NCBI RefSeq assembly: GCF_000003605.2
Contig: NW_003132351.1
Coordinates: 243,228-255,858 of the forward strand
DNA length: 12,631 bases
Direction: 5' to 3'
From: Saccoglossus kowalevskii
Lineage: Eukaryota > Hemichordata > Enteropneusta > Harrimaniidae
This document shows, one piece after another, positions 1-7,249 of this stretch. Below the pieces are notes generated by a model, which searched no databases, had not been told where the DNA came from, and saw nothing but the letters and a program-made list of their open reading frames with translations. Position 1 is the stretch's first letter. The number at the start of each line of letters is the position of its first letter. The position numbers were made by a program, and so were the translations under genes.

Positions 1-429
1 AACTATCAGGTCTGTGCAGTGTCCTATGATATCTATGTACCAAGTTTCATTGAAATGTGATGATTACTACTTGAAATATCAAAAGCTGAAAAATAATTAA
101 TTATGCAAATTAGGTAATTAATATGTACTCATATTACCCTAAAAACTATACGGTCTGTGCAGTGTCCGGTGACATCTATGTACTAAATTTCATTGAAATG
201 TGATGATTACTACTTGAAATATCAAAAGGTGAAAATTAATTAATTATGCAAATTAGGTAATTAATATGTACTCATATTACCCTAAAAACTATCAGGTCTG
301 AGCAGTGTCCTATGACATCTATGTACCAAGTTTCATTGAAATGTGATGATTACTACTTGAAATATCAAAAGCTGAAATTTAATTAATTATGCAAATTAGG
401 TAATTAATATCTACTGATATTACCCTAAA
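1..429. repeat. 143-bp tandem satellite, three full copies
   Basis: Units start at 1, 144 and 287, an exact 143-bp period, and differ from one another by only a few substitutions. Each unit begins near aactatcagg, passes through a cagtgtcc block and an aatttcattgaaatgtgatg-like block, and ends ttaccctaaaa. Each contains a perfect ATGCAAAT octamer (103-110, 246-253, 389-396) embedded in taattat...taggtaattaatat. The array begins at the window edge, so its true length is unknown. No unit carries a conserved open frame. Confidence 0.95.
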
Positions 430-545
430 AAGTTTCATCAAAATCCAATAAGTGGTTCTTTAGATATCAGTGGAACAGTCATGGAACAGCTAAAAATCAG
501 CTAATTATCATGCAAATTAGGTAATTAATATGCATGGATTACATT
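430..545. repeat. Divergent partial fourth copy of the 143-bp satellite
   Basis: After the third unit the sequence resumes at the agtttcat block of the unit and diverges through the middle (about 445-495). It rejoins the consensus at the octamer segment (ATGCAAAT at 510-517, then taggtaattaatatg). It is shorter than a unit and lacks the first ~38 bp. It marks the degraded right edge of the array. Confidence 0.75.
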
Positions 546-807
546 TCAGAGAAAATTACCATATATTCCATGTATTGTAGATACATTCCTTTACTTTTAA
601 TGTTAATTTTTTTTAAATGGCATCTTTAGTTGTGTTCAAACTGCCCTAAACATCATTCCTTGGTATCAACATTATAAAGGTCATAATATGAAGTATGATA
701 CCAGTACAGTTATTTACATGACGAATTTGAACAATGAGTGCATACATGTACAGTAGAAGTATCAACTGCATACTGTCTATGTGCAAACTTAAAAACTATA
801 TTCTTGT

Positions 808-1024
808 AATTATTATTATTACACATCTGTCACCTAAACACCATAAGTTACAGCGTGCCGTAATTTTCCGTTATTTTACGGGTATTTTCATCCTACCATA
901 TTAGGTAATGAAATGATTAAGTGTCGTCAAACATGATTGCCACCAGGGTTTGACCGGACTTCACACAAAGAAGTAGGCTGATTCTGTTCTAAACATTTTG
1001 GAAAAAAAAGATGTATAATAATAA
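808..1024 (+). mobile_element. MITE-like element, copy 1 (forward)
   Basis: A ~215-bp non-coding segment. Its ends are inverted copies of each other: ttattattattacacatc at about 811-828, and gatgtataataataa at 1010-1024. The first ~175 bp (808-985), including the blocks cagcgtgccgtaatttt, catcctaccatattagg and gggtttgaccggact, recur in inverted orientation at 1481-1665. It has no coding capacity, so any transposase would have to act in trans. The flanks are AT-simple and no target-site duplication can be read with confidence. Confidence 0.75.
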
Positions 1025-1105
1025 GGTTATTACAAGGATACCTCAAAGTATGCACTCAGACAGTACATAGTCGTGCATACTTTGAGGTATCCTCGTAATA
1101 AACTC
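1021..1105. repeat. Hairpin module B, near-perfect 29-bp stem
   Basis: The arms 1027-1055 and 1073-1101 are reverse complements with a single mismatch (aagg against gagg) and enclose a 17-nt loop at 1056-1072. The arm includes aggatacctcaaagtatgca. The left arm plus the loop start (ataaggttat through agacagtac) recurs as a direct repeat at 1352-1398. The module abuts the end of MITE copy 1. Confidence 0.9.
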
Positions 1106-1277
1106 ATATTACTACTTTTCAAAGTTTCAATAAATTTATTATCATACTTTCCTACCTCTTCTTATATGAAATCCAAAACTGAGCAAGGTTATGAAAATTA
1201 GTGGAGATTAAAACTACAAACTTTGTTTTGAAACATGCCTATCATTTTGGAAATACATGTATAATGTGATTAGTCAT

Positions 1278-1345
1278 TATTTGGAATTCACATTCTCTAA
1301 TAAGGTAGGATGCAAATACTCAATTTGATACTGCAAAATTATAGA
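1278..1345 (-). mobile_element. Partial third copy of the MITE-like element
   Basis: This block (cattatttggaattcacatt... and aaggtaggatgcaaatac... to ctgcaaaatta) is a diverged direct repeat of 1548-1611 in the reverse-oriented copy. It stops before the terminal part and is followed directly by the hairpin module at 1352. It looks like a decayed fragment left by nesting or by an earlier duplication. Confidence 0.65.
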
Positions 1346-1351
1346 GATAAT

Positions 1352-1450
1352 ATAAGGTTATTACGAAGATACCCCAAAGTATGCACAAAGACAGTACAGC
1401 AACAGTATCGACTGTCGCGCAGCGGAGGTCGATGCGACAGCGTACTGTCT
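1352..1450. repeat. Hairpin module B, second copy with a GC-rich core
   Basis: The left part (1352-1398) repeats 1021-1066 with few changes. Unlike the first copy it then forms a nested inverted repeat: agacagtac (1389-1397) pairs with gtactgtct (1442-1450), and ctgtcgc (1412-1418) pairs with gcgacag (1434-1440). The core gcgcagcggaggtcgatgcg is the most CpG-dense spot in the left part of the window. Confidence 0.75.
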
Positions 1451-1459
1451 TTTCCTGCC

Positions 1460-1665
1460 AAGGATACATCATGGGAATGCCGAAATCAGCGAACTTCTTT
1501 GTATGGAGTCCGGTCAAACCCTTGTGGCAGCCATGTTTGTTTTTATTATTATTTGGAATTAGCATTTCCTAATATGGTAGGATGAAAATACCTCGTAAAA
1601 TACCGCAAAATTACGGCACGCTGTAACGTATGGCGTTACGATGACAGATGTATAATAATAATTAA
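1460..1665 (-). mobile_element. MITE-like element, copy 2 (reverse)
   Basis: Reverse-complement counterpart of the element at 808-1024. The match runs from aatcagcgaacttcttt (about 1484-1500) through agtccggtcaaaccc, cctaatatggtaggatg and aaattacggcacgctgtaac to the terminus gatgtataataataatt at 1648-1664. Together the two copies form arms about 180 bp long around a ~500-bp spacer. Short open frames on both strands across 1310-1585 lie inside this repeat and are not genes. Confidence 0.75.
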
Positions 1666-1800
1666 TAGTGAAACTTTCGCAGACATGTGTAAACACATAT
1701 TTGTAAGAATTGAGAGTTTAGACAGGTGTTATTTGATCACCAAATATACTGATAATTATTGCTTGTAATAAATCACTTTTTCTAACATGAAACAGGTTTG

Positions 1801-1832
1801 GTCGGGTCGGGTCAGGTCAGGTCAAATAAGGT
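1801..1832. repeat. Short pentanucleotide (gtcgg/gtcag) repeat
   Basis: Five consecutive 5-bp units (gtcgg twice, gtcag twice, gtcaa) followed by a further ggtcg. The overlapping AGGTCA hexamers resemble nuclear-receptor half-sites, but their spacing comes from the 5-bp repeat rather than a recognised direct-repeat element. Confidence 0.7.
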
Positions 1833-2187
1833 CGATATGTCAGTATACATAATAATAATCTGATGACTGCTGATTTAATTTCATAATTGACTGACAGATT
1901 AGTGATAGATAAACATGTAATGCATGCGGTGTAATTCCCTGGTGTTATCAAAACTATTGTATTTCATTTTGGAAATTCATAAATTCCAAATCACAAGTCA
2001 TCATTGTACCTTATTCTTGCTTTGAATAGATCTAAAATGACTACATGTATGTTCATATGTGTGTACTGTCTTTAAATTTACATATAAGCAGGCTTCAACC
2101 ACTTTGGCTACTTTGGAAATCCTGACCTATTAGGCTTGTTTAGTGCCAGTTCATGTTCAAGTCAGTATAGTCACATGACTCACTTAC
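1833..2187. other. Non-coding stretch, nothing supported
   Basis: AT-rich sequence without recognisable coding content. It holds a small inverted repeat (ttttggaa...ttccaaa, about 1967-1990). At 2181-2187 it ends with the reverse complement of a strong splice donor, covered under the weak exon candidate. Confidence 0.6.
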
Positions 2188-2275
2188 CGTAAGTGTGCAT
2201 TAATGAATTTATCAATATCTCGAATGCATACAAAATAAGCATAGTAGCTTTGGAAAAGCATTTTTTCCTCTAGCT
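2188..2275 (-). CDS. Candidate internal exon with strong donor (very weak)
   Basis: On the minus strand a near-perfect donor (CTTACG|gtaagtgag) follows a stretch that is open from a possible acceptor (tttgataccag, ending at 2276). Read with 2 + 28 codons + 2 it would enter in phase 1, matching the end of the 5013-5128 exon, and leave in phase 2. The peptide begins LEEKMLFQSYYAYF and matches no family I recognise. It overlaps the same interval in which the longer minus-strand frame 2184-2417 is open. The exon at 2318-2445 uses a different frame, so both cannot simply be one continuous coding exon. The call rests only on splice-site quality and phase. Confidence 0.1.
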
Positions 2276-2317
2276 CTGGTATCAAATGTGACAATACCCA
2301 CAACAGAAAAAGTGTTT

Positions 2318-2445
2318 TCATACATTTTTTAAAGAAAATACTGAGTCTTTTTTGTCTCTTGTCATCCCATTCAAAAAATGTGACATCAACAAAATAATTA
2401 ACAGGCATGTGGTCCATCGAAATAATGTAGCTAGTGCTTCAGTTC
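2318..2445 (-). CDS. Candidate transmembrane/terminal exon of the BAMBI-like gene (weak)
   Basis: On the minus strand a good acceptor (cacattatttctcag, ending at 2446) opens a frame that is phase-compatible with the 5013-5128 exon: the leftover G plus GA gives Gly. It then runs 41 codons to a TGA at 2318-2320. The peptide has an Ala/Leu-rich start, a hydrophobic core WTTCLLIILLMSHFL around residues 10-24, and a basic/acidic segment MTRDKKD directly after it, which looks like a stop-transfer sequence. The segment would start roughly 20 residues after the final CN of the ectodomain, a spacing typical of type I receptors. Against it: the tail is far shorter than vertebrate BAMBI's, no recognisable BAMBI tail motif is present, hydrophobic frames are common by chance in AT-rich DNA, and no poly(A) signal follows at once. 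The 2.5-kb distance is acceptable for an intron. Confidence 0.22.
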
Positions 2446-2710
2446 CTGAGAAATAATGTGAAAATGACCTTTAATAGACTAGGATTGATTCATTTCATTT
2501 CATGCATGAAGTACAATTGCTTTCAATATCAATATGGAACTGTTTTTATAGTGATCTAAACAAACTTGATAATCAGTGCAGCATAGTACAAAACAAATCA
2601 CATATTTTTGATAATGTGTTACAAATGGACATGACCTGAACTTGGTCCCATTTCTGAACTGACATGTTATATTACAGAATGCTATTAAATTACAAATTTC
2701 CAGAAAATGA

Positions 2711-2734
2711 TGAGGTTATTAAGAGGATACCTCA
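2711..2734. repeat. Remnant of hairpin module B arm
   Basis: The block gaggttattaagaggatacc and the bases just after it match the start of the module B arm at 1023-1046 and 1354-1377. The similarity ends right after cctca, so only about 24 bp remain. It suggests the module has been dispersed locally. Confidence 0.5.
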
Positions 2735-3703
2735 GGAAAAAAATATGTTATTGTATCCTAGAAAACCAAGTAACAGGAAATTTGCCAATTATCCCCAAAA
2801 CAGCCTTGAACACAGTGAAAATGTATCATAGAATGTAGCAGTTTAATGAAATAATGGGCAACTTGAGATAAATTATACTGTATAAAGAATACATTGATGT
2901 ACAAAATAAAAACTGTGACCCATTTTGAGATATAACTTCTATTGAATACTGAGCCAATGGTTGCCTCTATCCACTGACCCACTTTTATGGAAACCAATCA
3001 ATTAAGGATATGTGTGAAAAACTACTTAGCAGCAAAATTGACATACATTATTTGACAATTGTGTTAGTTGAATTTAGTTGCATGATTAGATTGACCTAGC
3101 GTAGTATATACATGGTCTATTTCTAGCCTTCTAATTGGGGAGAAGATAGGTTTGAACATGACATATTGCCAAGAATATCTTATGCCCACCTACCAAGTGT
3201 TGTCAAACATGTTTTCTTTATTAAGCCGGTTTAATAGGTCAGAATGGATAGGACTATTTCAGCAATGTAATTGGTTATTTCAGCTACTGGCGTTATTGGC
3301 AATGAAGAGCAATGAACCATTTTAGGTGTTTATCAGTGTATTGCTATGAATTTTAATTACTTTGAGAATTGAGAATGTATTGAGGTTATTTGTCCCAAAG
3401 TTTATCAATTAGTGATGTGTGTTGTCAATGATATCATTTTAAAAATAATTCTGAAACCAACCCCCGACCAGTCGCATGACAACAATATGGTCAACTGCTA
3501 TGACTTGAGTATGAGTTAAAATCAAAATCAAAATTTCATTCACTCTCTACGTAAACATTGATTGCTATGGCGACAACAATAATTTTTAATTCAACTTTTT
3601 TAGCTTGTGATCTAAATGCCACATACACAAAAGTAGAGAATTATTCACTGTGTTAAACCTTTCACTAACAGATACTGACATAATTTTAATAAAATTCCAT
3701 CAG

Positions 3704-3743
3704 ATTACAAGGCGATGGTGATTCCAAGATGATGCTGTATAAG
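3704..3743 (+). other. Possible plus-strand micro-exon (very weak)
   Basis: Forty bases between an AG (ccatcag) and a strong donor (TATAAG|gtaagac). One frame reads LQGDGDSKMMLYK, entering with one leading base and leaving in phase 0. There is no clear pyrimidine tract, no partner exon was found, and it would lie on the strand opposite the BAMBI-like gene. It is recorded because its base composition differs from the AT-rich surroundings. Confidence 0.1.
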
Positions 3744-5012
3744 GTAAGACACTAATTGGGTAGCTTACATGTTTCAACAATGCAAACCTTCTCAAAACAG
3801 TGAGGACTTCTCCAAAGCAGATCCGTCTACAACCAACCAATCAACCAACTGAGCAAAGATAACTACACAGCAGCTGCCAGAGATTGAATGTCAAAGGCAC
3901 TCTGATAATTAAGGAGATTATAATATAAGGCTGGTAGAGCATGCTATCTGTTTACAACTTCACACTGAGTTAAGATTTTCAGGAATTTTCATCAAATCAT
4001 AACAAACTTGTACATATGTACTGGCCCAGGTTTGGACCCTCATTTGCCAGATTAACATACAAAGCAGGGAGGTGTAACGGCTAAAGTGAATAATCTGAAG
4101 CATTTTTACATTTTGGTTTGCAAATGGTCACACTAGACTTCAACCAATCATGTTGTTGACCGAACCTACTACCAATAATAACTGGAGTATATGGTATATG
4201 ATACTTTGAGGACATCTGCAGGGACAACATTTTGCACTAGACTTTGTGACTTGCTGTTTTAAAAATTTGTAACAAAATGTTCAATGCTACAATATTCATG
4301 GTTGTGCCTAATGAAAAATTCCTAAAAGCAAAGTGGTTACATTATATCAGGTTTAAAATTACAACTTACAAGTAAAAGTTATTTTAATTTAGTTACATTA
4401 AATTAGCTGATTATTAACTTCAACTTATCTGTTGAAAAATAAGCACAATTATTAAATGGTAATTTTTTTATTACATAAATGACCCTTTTCTAAAATGAGA
4501 AAACAAGGAGTACAATGTCAGGTCATATGTTCTATACTCAAATAACTAGTAATGATAACACTGTCAATCATAAGAGCATTTGAACTGATTCTTTTTATGA
4601 CAGCCCATAATATTCACGATTTTTGCATAAATTTGAATGGGTAATGAAATATTACTACCATTGTAGTTAGGAGTAGTGTTGCATACATTATATTCTAGCA
4701 CATATACCGGTAACTCCTCAAACTGAGGCTGAATATTATCAAAGCACTATGACTACAAGTAGGCAGAGTTCAGTTTTTGTAATGCTATTCCAGTTATTGT
4801 AATGCTAAAACATACAGGTATTTATGCGCCACACAGAGGAATTACAAATAAAAATCACTGAACCCTATATTTCTGATATTTAATGTAAACACATACCAGA
4901 TTCAGATGTTTTAATAGTTTAAATCTGACTTTTGTTAGCATAGTGTTTTTCACCATGGCAATTAATCCACAAAAATGTATTTCATAGATTAAATGAAATT
5001 GAAATAACTTAC

Positions 5013-5128
5013 CTTGTTCAATAGTATTTGGATGCCATGACGGCACCGGTGGAATTACACCCTCATTGCACATTGGCTCACTACAACAATGTAATACCGG
5101 CCATGAGGATTCCAGTGTCTCTGGTTTT
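5013..5128 (-). CDS. BAMBI: BAMBI-like ectodomain exon, C-terminal part (CC-x4-CN box)
   Basis: Next coding exon of the same gene. The acceptor is tttcattttag and the donor GAACAAG|gtaagtt is near-ideal. The 116 nt split as 1 + 38 codons + 1: entry in phase 2 fits the preceding exon exactly (AG + A gives Arg), and exit is in phase 1. The peptide carries HCCSEPMCNE at residues 13-22, the terminal CC-x4-CN box that closes the three-finger fold of activin-type receptor ectodomains; human BAMBI has a similar ECCHEDMCN there, from memory. It brings the cysteine total to ten, the number expected for this domain. The following stretch, rich in Pro and Trp (GVIPPVPSWHP), looks like the juxtamembrane linker. 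The other two frames contain stops. The frame continues open past the donor as intron read-through to about 4855, which is not coding. The transmembrane exon must lie at lower coordinates. Confidence 0.87.
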
Positions 5129-5135
5129 CTAAAAT

Positions 5136-5212
5136 GAAATAAATAAATTAAATATATATCATATAAATTATATTTATAAATATATCAGTATAAATAAAAA
5201 AAAAATTTCTTC
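5136..5212. repeat. AT-rich low-complexity patch
   Basis: Nearly pure A/T (aaataaataaattaaat, then atatatcatataaattat and a run of A residues). It sits just upstream, on the minus strand, of the acceptor of the 5013-5128 exon. No gene content. Confidence 0.85.
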
Positions 5213-5266
5213 TAATTGTATTTTCAGATAGGTATTGAAAATACTATTATTATATTTTTTCTGATA

Positions 5267-5310
5267 CCCCCCCCCCCCCACACACACAGTGTGGATTTAT
5301 ATGTGTGTGT
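5267..5310. repeat. C13 run plus CA microsatellite with a TG partner
   Basis: Thirteen C residues (5267-5279) run directly into acacacaca (5280-5288). After a 13-base gap, tgtgtgtgt (5302-5310) forms a perfect 9-bp inverted partner. Such runs are prone to length polymorphism and to assembly error. Confidence 0.9.
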
Positions 5311-5387
5311 TTTTTGGCATTTCAAGGACAACACTCAGTTAAAAATTGTAATATTTAGATGACAACTTGATGAAAATTTTGAAGAGT

Positions 5388-5480
5388 ACATGAGAATAAA
5401 GTGTCATGACAGATTGTTTGAATGCATCATCATTCAAATCCCTCATATCTTTCATCAAACTATAATATATACAAATGTTA
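5388..5480. repeat. Diverged direct repeat, copy A (intronic)
   Basis: Shares about 90 bp with 5550-5640 at an offset near 164 bp. The common blocks are catgagaa...ttgt, aatgcatcatc (5421-5431) and catcaaactataata. Identity is imperfect, which suggests an old local duplication within the intron. Confidence 0.75.
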
Positions 5481-5549
5481 CATATCATGAAAGCATTTAG
5501 CAATTCATTGTGACTTGTTGGTGACATTTGTAATTACAACAGTATTGCT

Positions 5550-5640
5550 TAATGTGAGAACAAATTGTGATGAAAGATTTTTAAAATGCATCATCCTTTA
5601 AATCTCTCATCAAACTATAATACCCCGGTATATACAAAGT
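5550..5640. repeat. Diverged direct repeat, copy B (intronic)
   Basis: Partner of 5388-5480, with aatgcatcatc at 5585-5595. It contains an accccggtata insertion-like difference relative to copy A and lacks the catatcttt segment, so its tcaaactataat block is brought closer. Confidence 0.75.
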
Positions 5641-5780
5641 TTCCTGTGTCTTAATTAGCTGTATCTCGACTTAATGAAAATTATGGATGAATTTGTTAAG
5701 AAAAAATTTTAATTTCATTACTTTTTCTGACTTGCAAAATTGATGAAAATTAAAATCAATTTACAGCATCAGAACCTTAC

Positions 5781-5958
5781 CTATTTTCACACAGCAAAGT
5801 AGACGCACTGTTTATACATCCTCGTGTCATAGGATTAATACTATCCGATGTCTCCAAGAATTGGGAATAACAAAGCTGTGATGTGTTGCATACTTTGGTA
5901 TTCAATAACATACATTCTACTGTTGTACATGCACACTGTATAGTTTGCCCACCTATAT
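5781..5958 (-). CDS. BAMBI: BAMBI-like ectodomain exon, N-terminal part (seven cysteines)
   Basis: Internal coding exon of a probable BMP and activin membrane-bound inhibitor, a transmembrane pseudoreceptor that resembles type I TGF-beta receptors but lacks the kinase and dampens BMP/activin/TGF-beta signalling at the cell surface. On the minus strand it opens after a good acceptor (tttgttgcag, 5959-5968) and closes at a strong donor (gtaagg, below 5781). The 178 nt split as 2 + 58 codons + 2, so it is entered in phase 1 and left in phase 2. Cysteines fall at exon residues 8, 10, 15, 23, 29, 47 and 56. The CxC start, 17-residue gap to the NPMTRGC motif and C-terminal spacing match vertebrate BAMBI (recalled motif SPLTHGC) better than ALK receptors. 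One N-glycosylation sequon (NTS) is present at residues 24-26. No signal peptide lies in this exon, so one or more upstream exons are missing. A kinase-bearing type I receptor is the main alternative. Confidence 0.85.
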
Positions 5959-7185
5959 CTGCAACAAAGGTATTAATGGATTAAATAATTAATATAAAAT
6001 TTGGAATGAGGCTATTTTAAAACAGCTCGTCACACATAACTCATGGCTAAGGCTTTGCCCCAAGAAAACATTATGCTTAGAAACACATTTGTGAGCTTTG
6101 TGTTTGGACGATACAAACAACTATCGAAAAATGCAACTGCAAGCCCATTTTCGGCCACATTTTTCCACTGACAAATTTGTGATTTTCTTGATTCTTCCAA
6201 AACCTCCTCCCCATTATTCTAAATAGACCATTCCTTCCTCACATTATAAGTCATAGTTCAATGATCTAGCATGCAATGAACGGAATTTTGAGATCATACA
6301 GCAATTAAATAGTAAAATTGACACATTAAAACATTAAATTAATCGCAACCCAAACTTACACCTTAGGGTCGCATTTCAATGGATCGAGCAGGAAATATTA
6401 GTTTTGACATTTAAACGCTGCAGGTTACTGTGCATATACCCTAGTAAGGCCAATTTTGCCAAGTACATGTATATTTCAAAAGGAATTTATATTTATATAC
6501 ACATATATACTTAAACTACACATTTGTTTATAGTTTAATGAAATTTTTAAGGAAGCCAGCTTAATTTTTGCACAATTTGGATATACCGGTAAAGTGATTA
6601 TATGAAAAAATAGTGCACTGACAAGGTTGCTATGGTTTCTTTATATGGTTGTAATGGAATTAGTATTAGAAGGGCTTAGGGTCATGTACGGTGGGCGACG
6701 TGACATGAAGCTTGGCCGTAACATGTCATATGTTTTGATTCCTCAACAGGCATCATTCTCTGATTTAACCCACTGAGTTAACTTCAGGCACCATCCACAG
6801 AAAAGTTCTATTTATTGACTTCTGCTGTATTCCACAGAAAAAGTTAACAAATATTACAAATTTTTTGATCAAAAACTAGAAGTAATATCACAGTTTTGTC
6901 TGTTAGATCCAAAAATACGATTGTAATCATTGAAAATTACAAAACAAATTGACCCCATTTCGAGTTGGTAAAAAAAATATATGTGCATTGGGAAGTATCA
7001 TTTTAAAAATAGAAAATTTATGCTTTAGATGATCATTAATATCTGGAATAAGAAAGCAGTATATGTATAAAGTTTTATATATTACTCTGAAATAATTTTT
7101 CTAAAAAGATGTTTTAGCTTCTTTGTATAAGATTATTTTCACCTATTTTTGATGAGTTGAATTTAAAAAATAAGTAAAAAAGACT
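5959..7185. other. Upstream intron/5' flank, no supported exon
   Basis: On the minus strand this should be intron or promoter-side sequence of the BAMBI-like gene. I looked for a signal-peptide exon ending in phase 1 at a GT donor and found none convincing. The donor-like site near 6350-6356 is preceded by a TAA in the frame with an ATG. A small CpG cluster lies at 6663-6720. Confidence 0.6.
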
Positions 7186-7249
7186 TTACTTTATTTTCAT
7201 TGATTCATTCTTTCAGAAAACATATAAATTCAGTGTGAAAATAAAGTAA
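7186..7249. repeat. 14-bp perfect inverted repeat
   Basis: ttactttattttca at 7186-7199 and tgaaaataaagtaa at 7236-7249 are exact reverse complements around a 36-nt loop. The right arm contains AATAAA. In AT-rich DNA such an arm length is uncommon but not extraordinary. It could be the remnant of a small inverted-repeat element. Confidence 0.7.

Larger units (their letters stand above)
2446..4451. other. Probable intron or 3' flank, no supported exon
   Basis: About 2 kb of AT-rich sequence between the ectodomain exon at 5013 and the weak candidate at 2318-2445. A minus-strand frame at 2758-2997 is open and hydrophobic but lacks a pyrimidine-rich acceptor. A CAAC-type low-complexity run lies at about 3830-3850, and a plus-strand micro-exon candidate at 3704-3743. 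No tRNA, rRNA or transposase motif was seen. Confidence 0.6.
5129..5780 (-). other. Phase-2 intron between the two BAMBI-like exons
   Basis: A 652-bp intron with GT-AG borders on the minus strand. It contains an A/T-rich low-complexity patch (about 5136-5212), a C-run plus CA microsatellite (5267-5288) and two diverged copies of a ~90-bp sequence (5388-5480 and 5550-5640). The open frame on the minus strand at 5339-5527 lies in one of these copies and in intron sequence, and I treat it as chance. Confidence 0.8.

Noticed and set aside
1310-1585. 91-codon plus-strand frame with an overlapping minus-strand frame
   Set aside because: It lies entirely within the inverted repeat element and hairpin module B, whose other copies do not keep the frame open.
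2758-2997. Hydrophobic minus-strand frame that could be a transmembrane exon (entry at ggctcag, phase 1)
   Set aside because: The acceptor has no pyrimidine tract, the sequence resembles no BAMBI tail, and hydrophobic frames are expected in AT-rich non-coding DNA.
3570-3640. Minus-strand stretch reading KIIVVAIAINVYV, resembling a transmembrane core
   Set aside because: The required phase after the 5013-5128 exon hits a stop within a few codons. The open frame needs a different phase and ends at once after the hydrophobic part.
3930-3960. ctggtagagcatgc, reminiscent of a tRNA D-arm or a tRNA-derived SINE
   Set aside because: There is no B-box at the expected distance and no cloverleaf arms can be formed.
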